Positions 5,638-5,667 of a stretch of 5,667 bases of DNA are shown piece by piece. The DNA lies in contig JAISJS010000366.1 of assembly GCA_031261385.1 (NCBI GenBank), positions 1 to 5,667 on the forward strand, given 5' to 3'. The DNA is from Treponema sp. Its GTDB lineage: Bacteria; Spirochaetota; Spirochaetia; Treponematales; Breznakiellaceae. Every line of letters starts with the position of its first letter. Positions within the stretch are counted from its first letter, which is position 1. Under the pieces are notes generated by a model that saw only the letters and a program-made list of their open reading frames with translations, was not told where the DNA came from and ran no database searches. A program made the translations under genes and the position numbers.

Positions 5638-5667
5638 AAAATTTGGCTTGTTTTTTTGAAAACCTGT

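Noticed and set aside
5626..5667. T-tracts and A/T-rich sequence after dinB as a gene start or minus-strand terminator
   Set aside because: There is no start codon with a ribosome-binding site and no stem adjoining a T-run on the minus strand; the 42 bases are too few to judge what follows.

Overview
The window looks like a compact, all plus-strand stretch of a bacterial chromosome with roughly balanced base composition. It carries the end of a purine-biosynthesis operon, then a small three-gene redox cluster, then a DNA polymerase IV gene. The gene content (a PurF with iron-sulfur ligands, a flavodoxin/bacterial-ferredoxin fusion) fits an anaerobe or facultative anaerobe. A Treponema-like spirochaete is my best guess, resting on the general look of the proteins and the unassigned 81-residue protein. 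It is a weak inference, since no rRNA or lineage marker is present.

Positions 1-2338 hold the 3' end of purE, then complete purC and purF. Each gene overlaps the next by the four bases ATGA, so the three reading frames are translationally coupled. PurE and PurC act on consecutive purine intermediates (AIR to CAIR to SAICAR). PurF catalyses the committed first step of the pathway (PRPP to phosphoribosylamine). All three look intact in the parts visible. The operon promoter and any upstream control region lie outside the window.

Positions 2339-2408 form a 70-base spacer, the longest non-coding interval in the window. It contains a perfect 9-bp inverted repeat with a 3-base loop and a second 5-bp hairpin. 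Both lie between two copies of AGGAG. This is either a weak terminator or processing hairpin, or a small dispersed palindromic element.

Positions 2409-4443 hold an 81-residue protein of unknown function, an extended short-chain dehydrogenase/reductase, and a flavodoxin plus 2[4Fe-4S] ferredoxin fusion (EFR1-like). The first two are 8 bases apart and the last two overlap by ATGA, so they probably form one transcription unit. A shared redox role is plausible but the substrate is unknown.

Positions 4441-5625 hold a complete dinB (DNA polymerase IV). A perfect extended -10 element abuts the stop codon of the preceding gene and could give dinB its own very short-leadered transcript. The final 42 bases contain two T-tracts and no visible gene.

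I saw no CRISPR array, tRNA, transposase, phage gene or clear defence system. The window is mostly ordinary housekeeping sequence. The items most worth a second look are the spacer hairpin element, the SDR/EFR1 pair with its small companion protein, and the dinB promoter.
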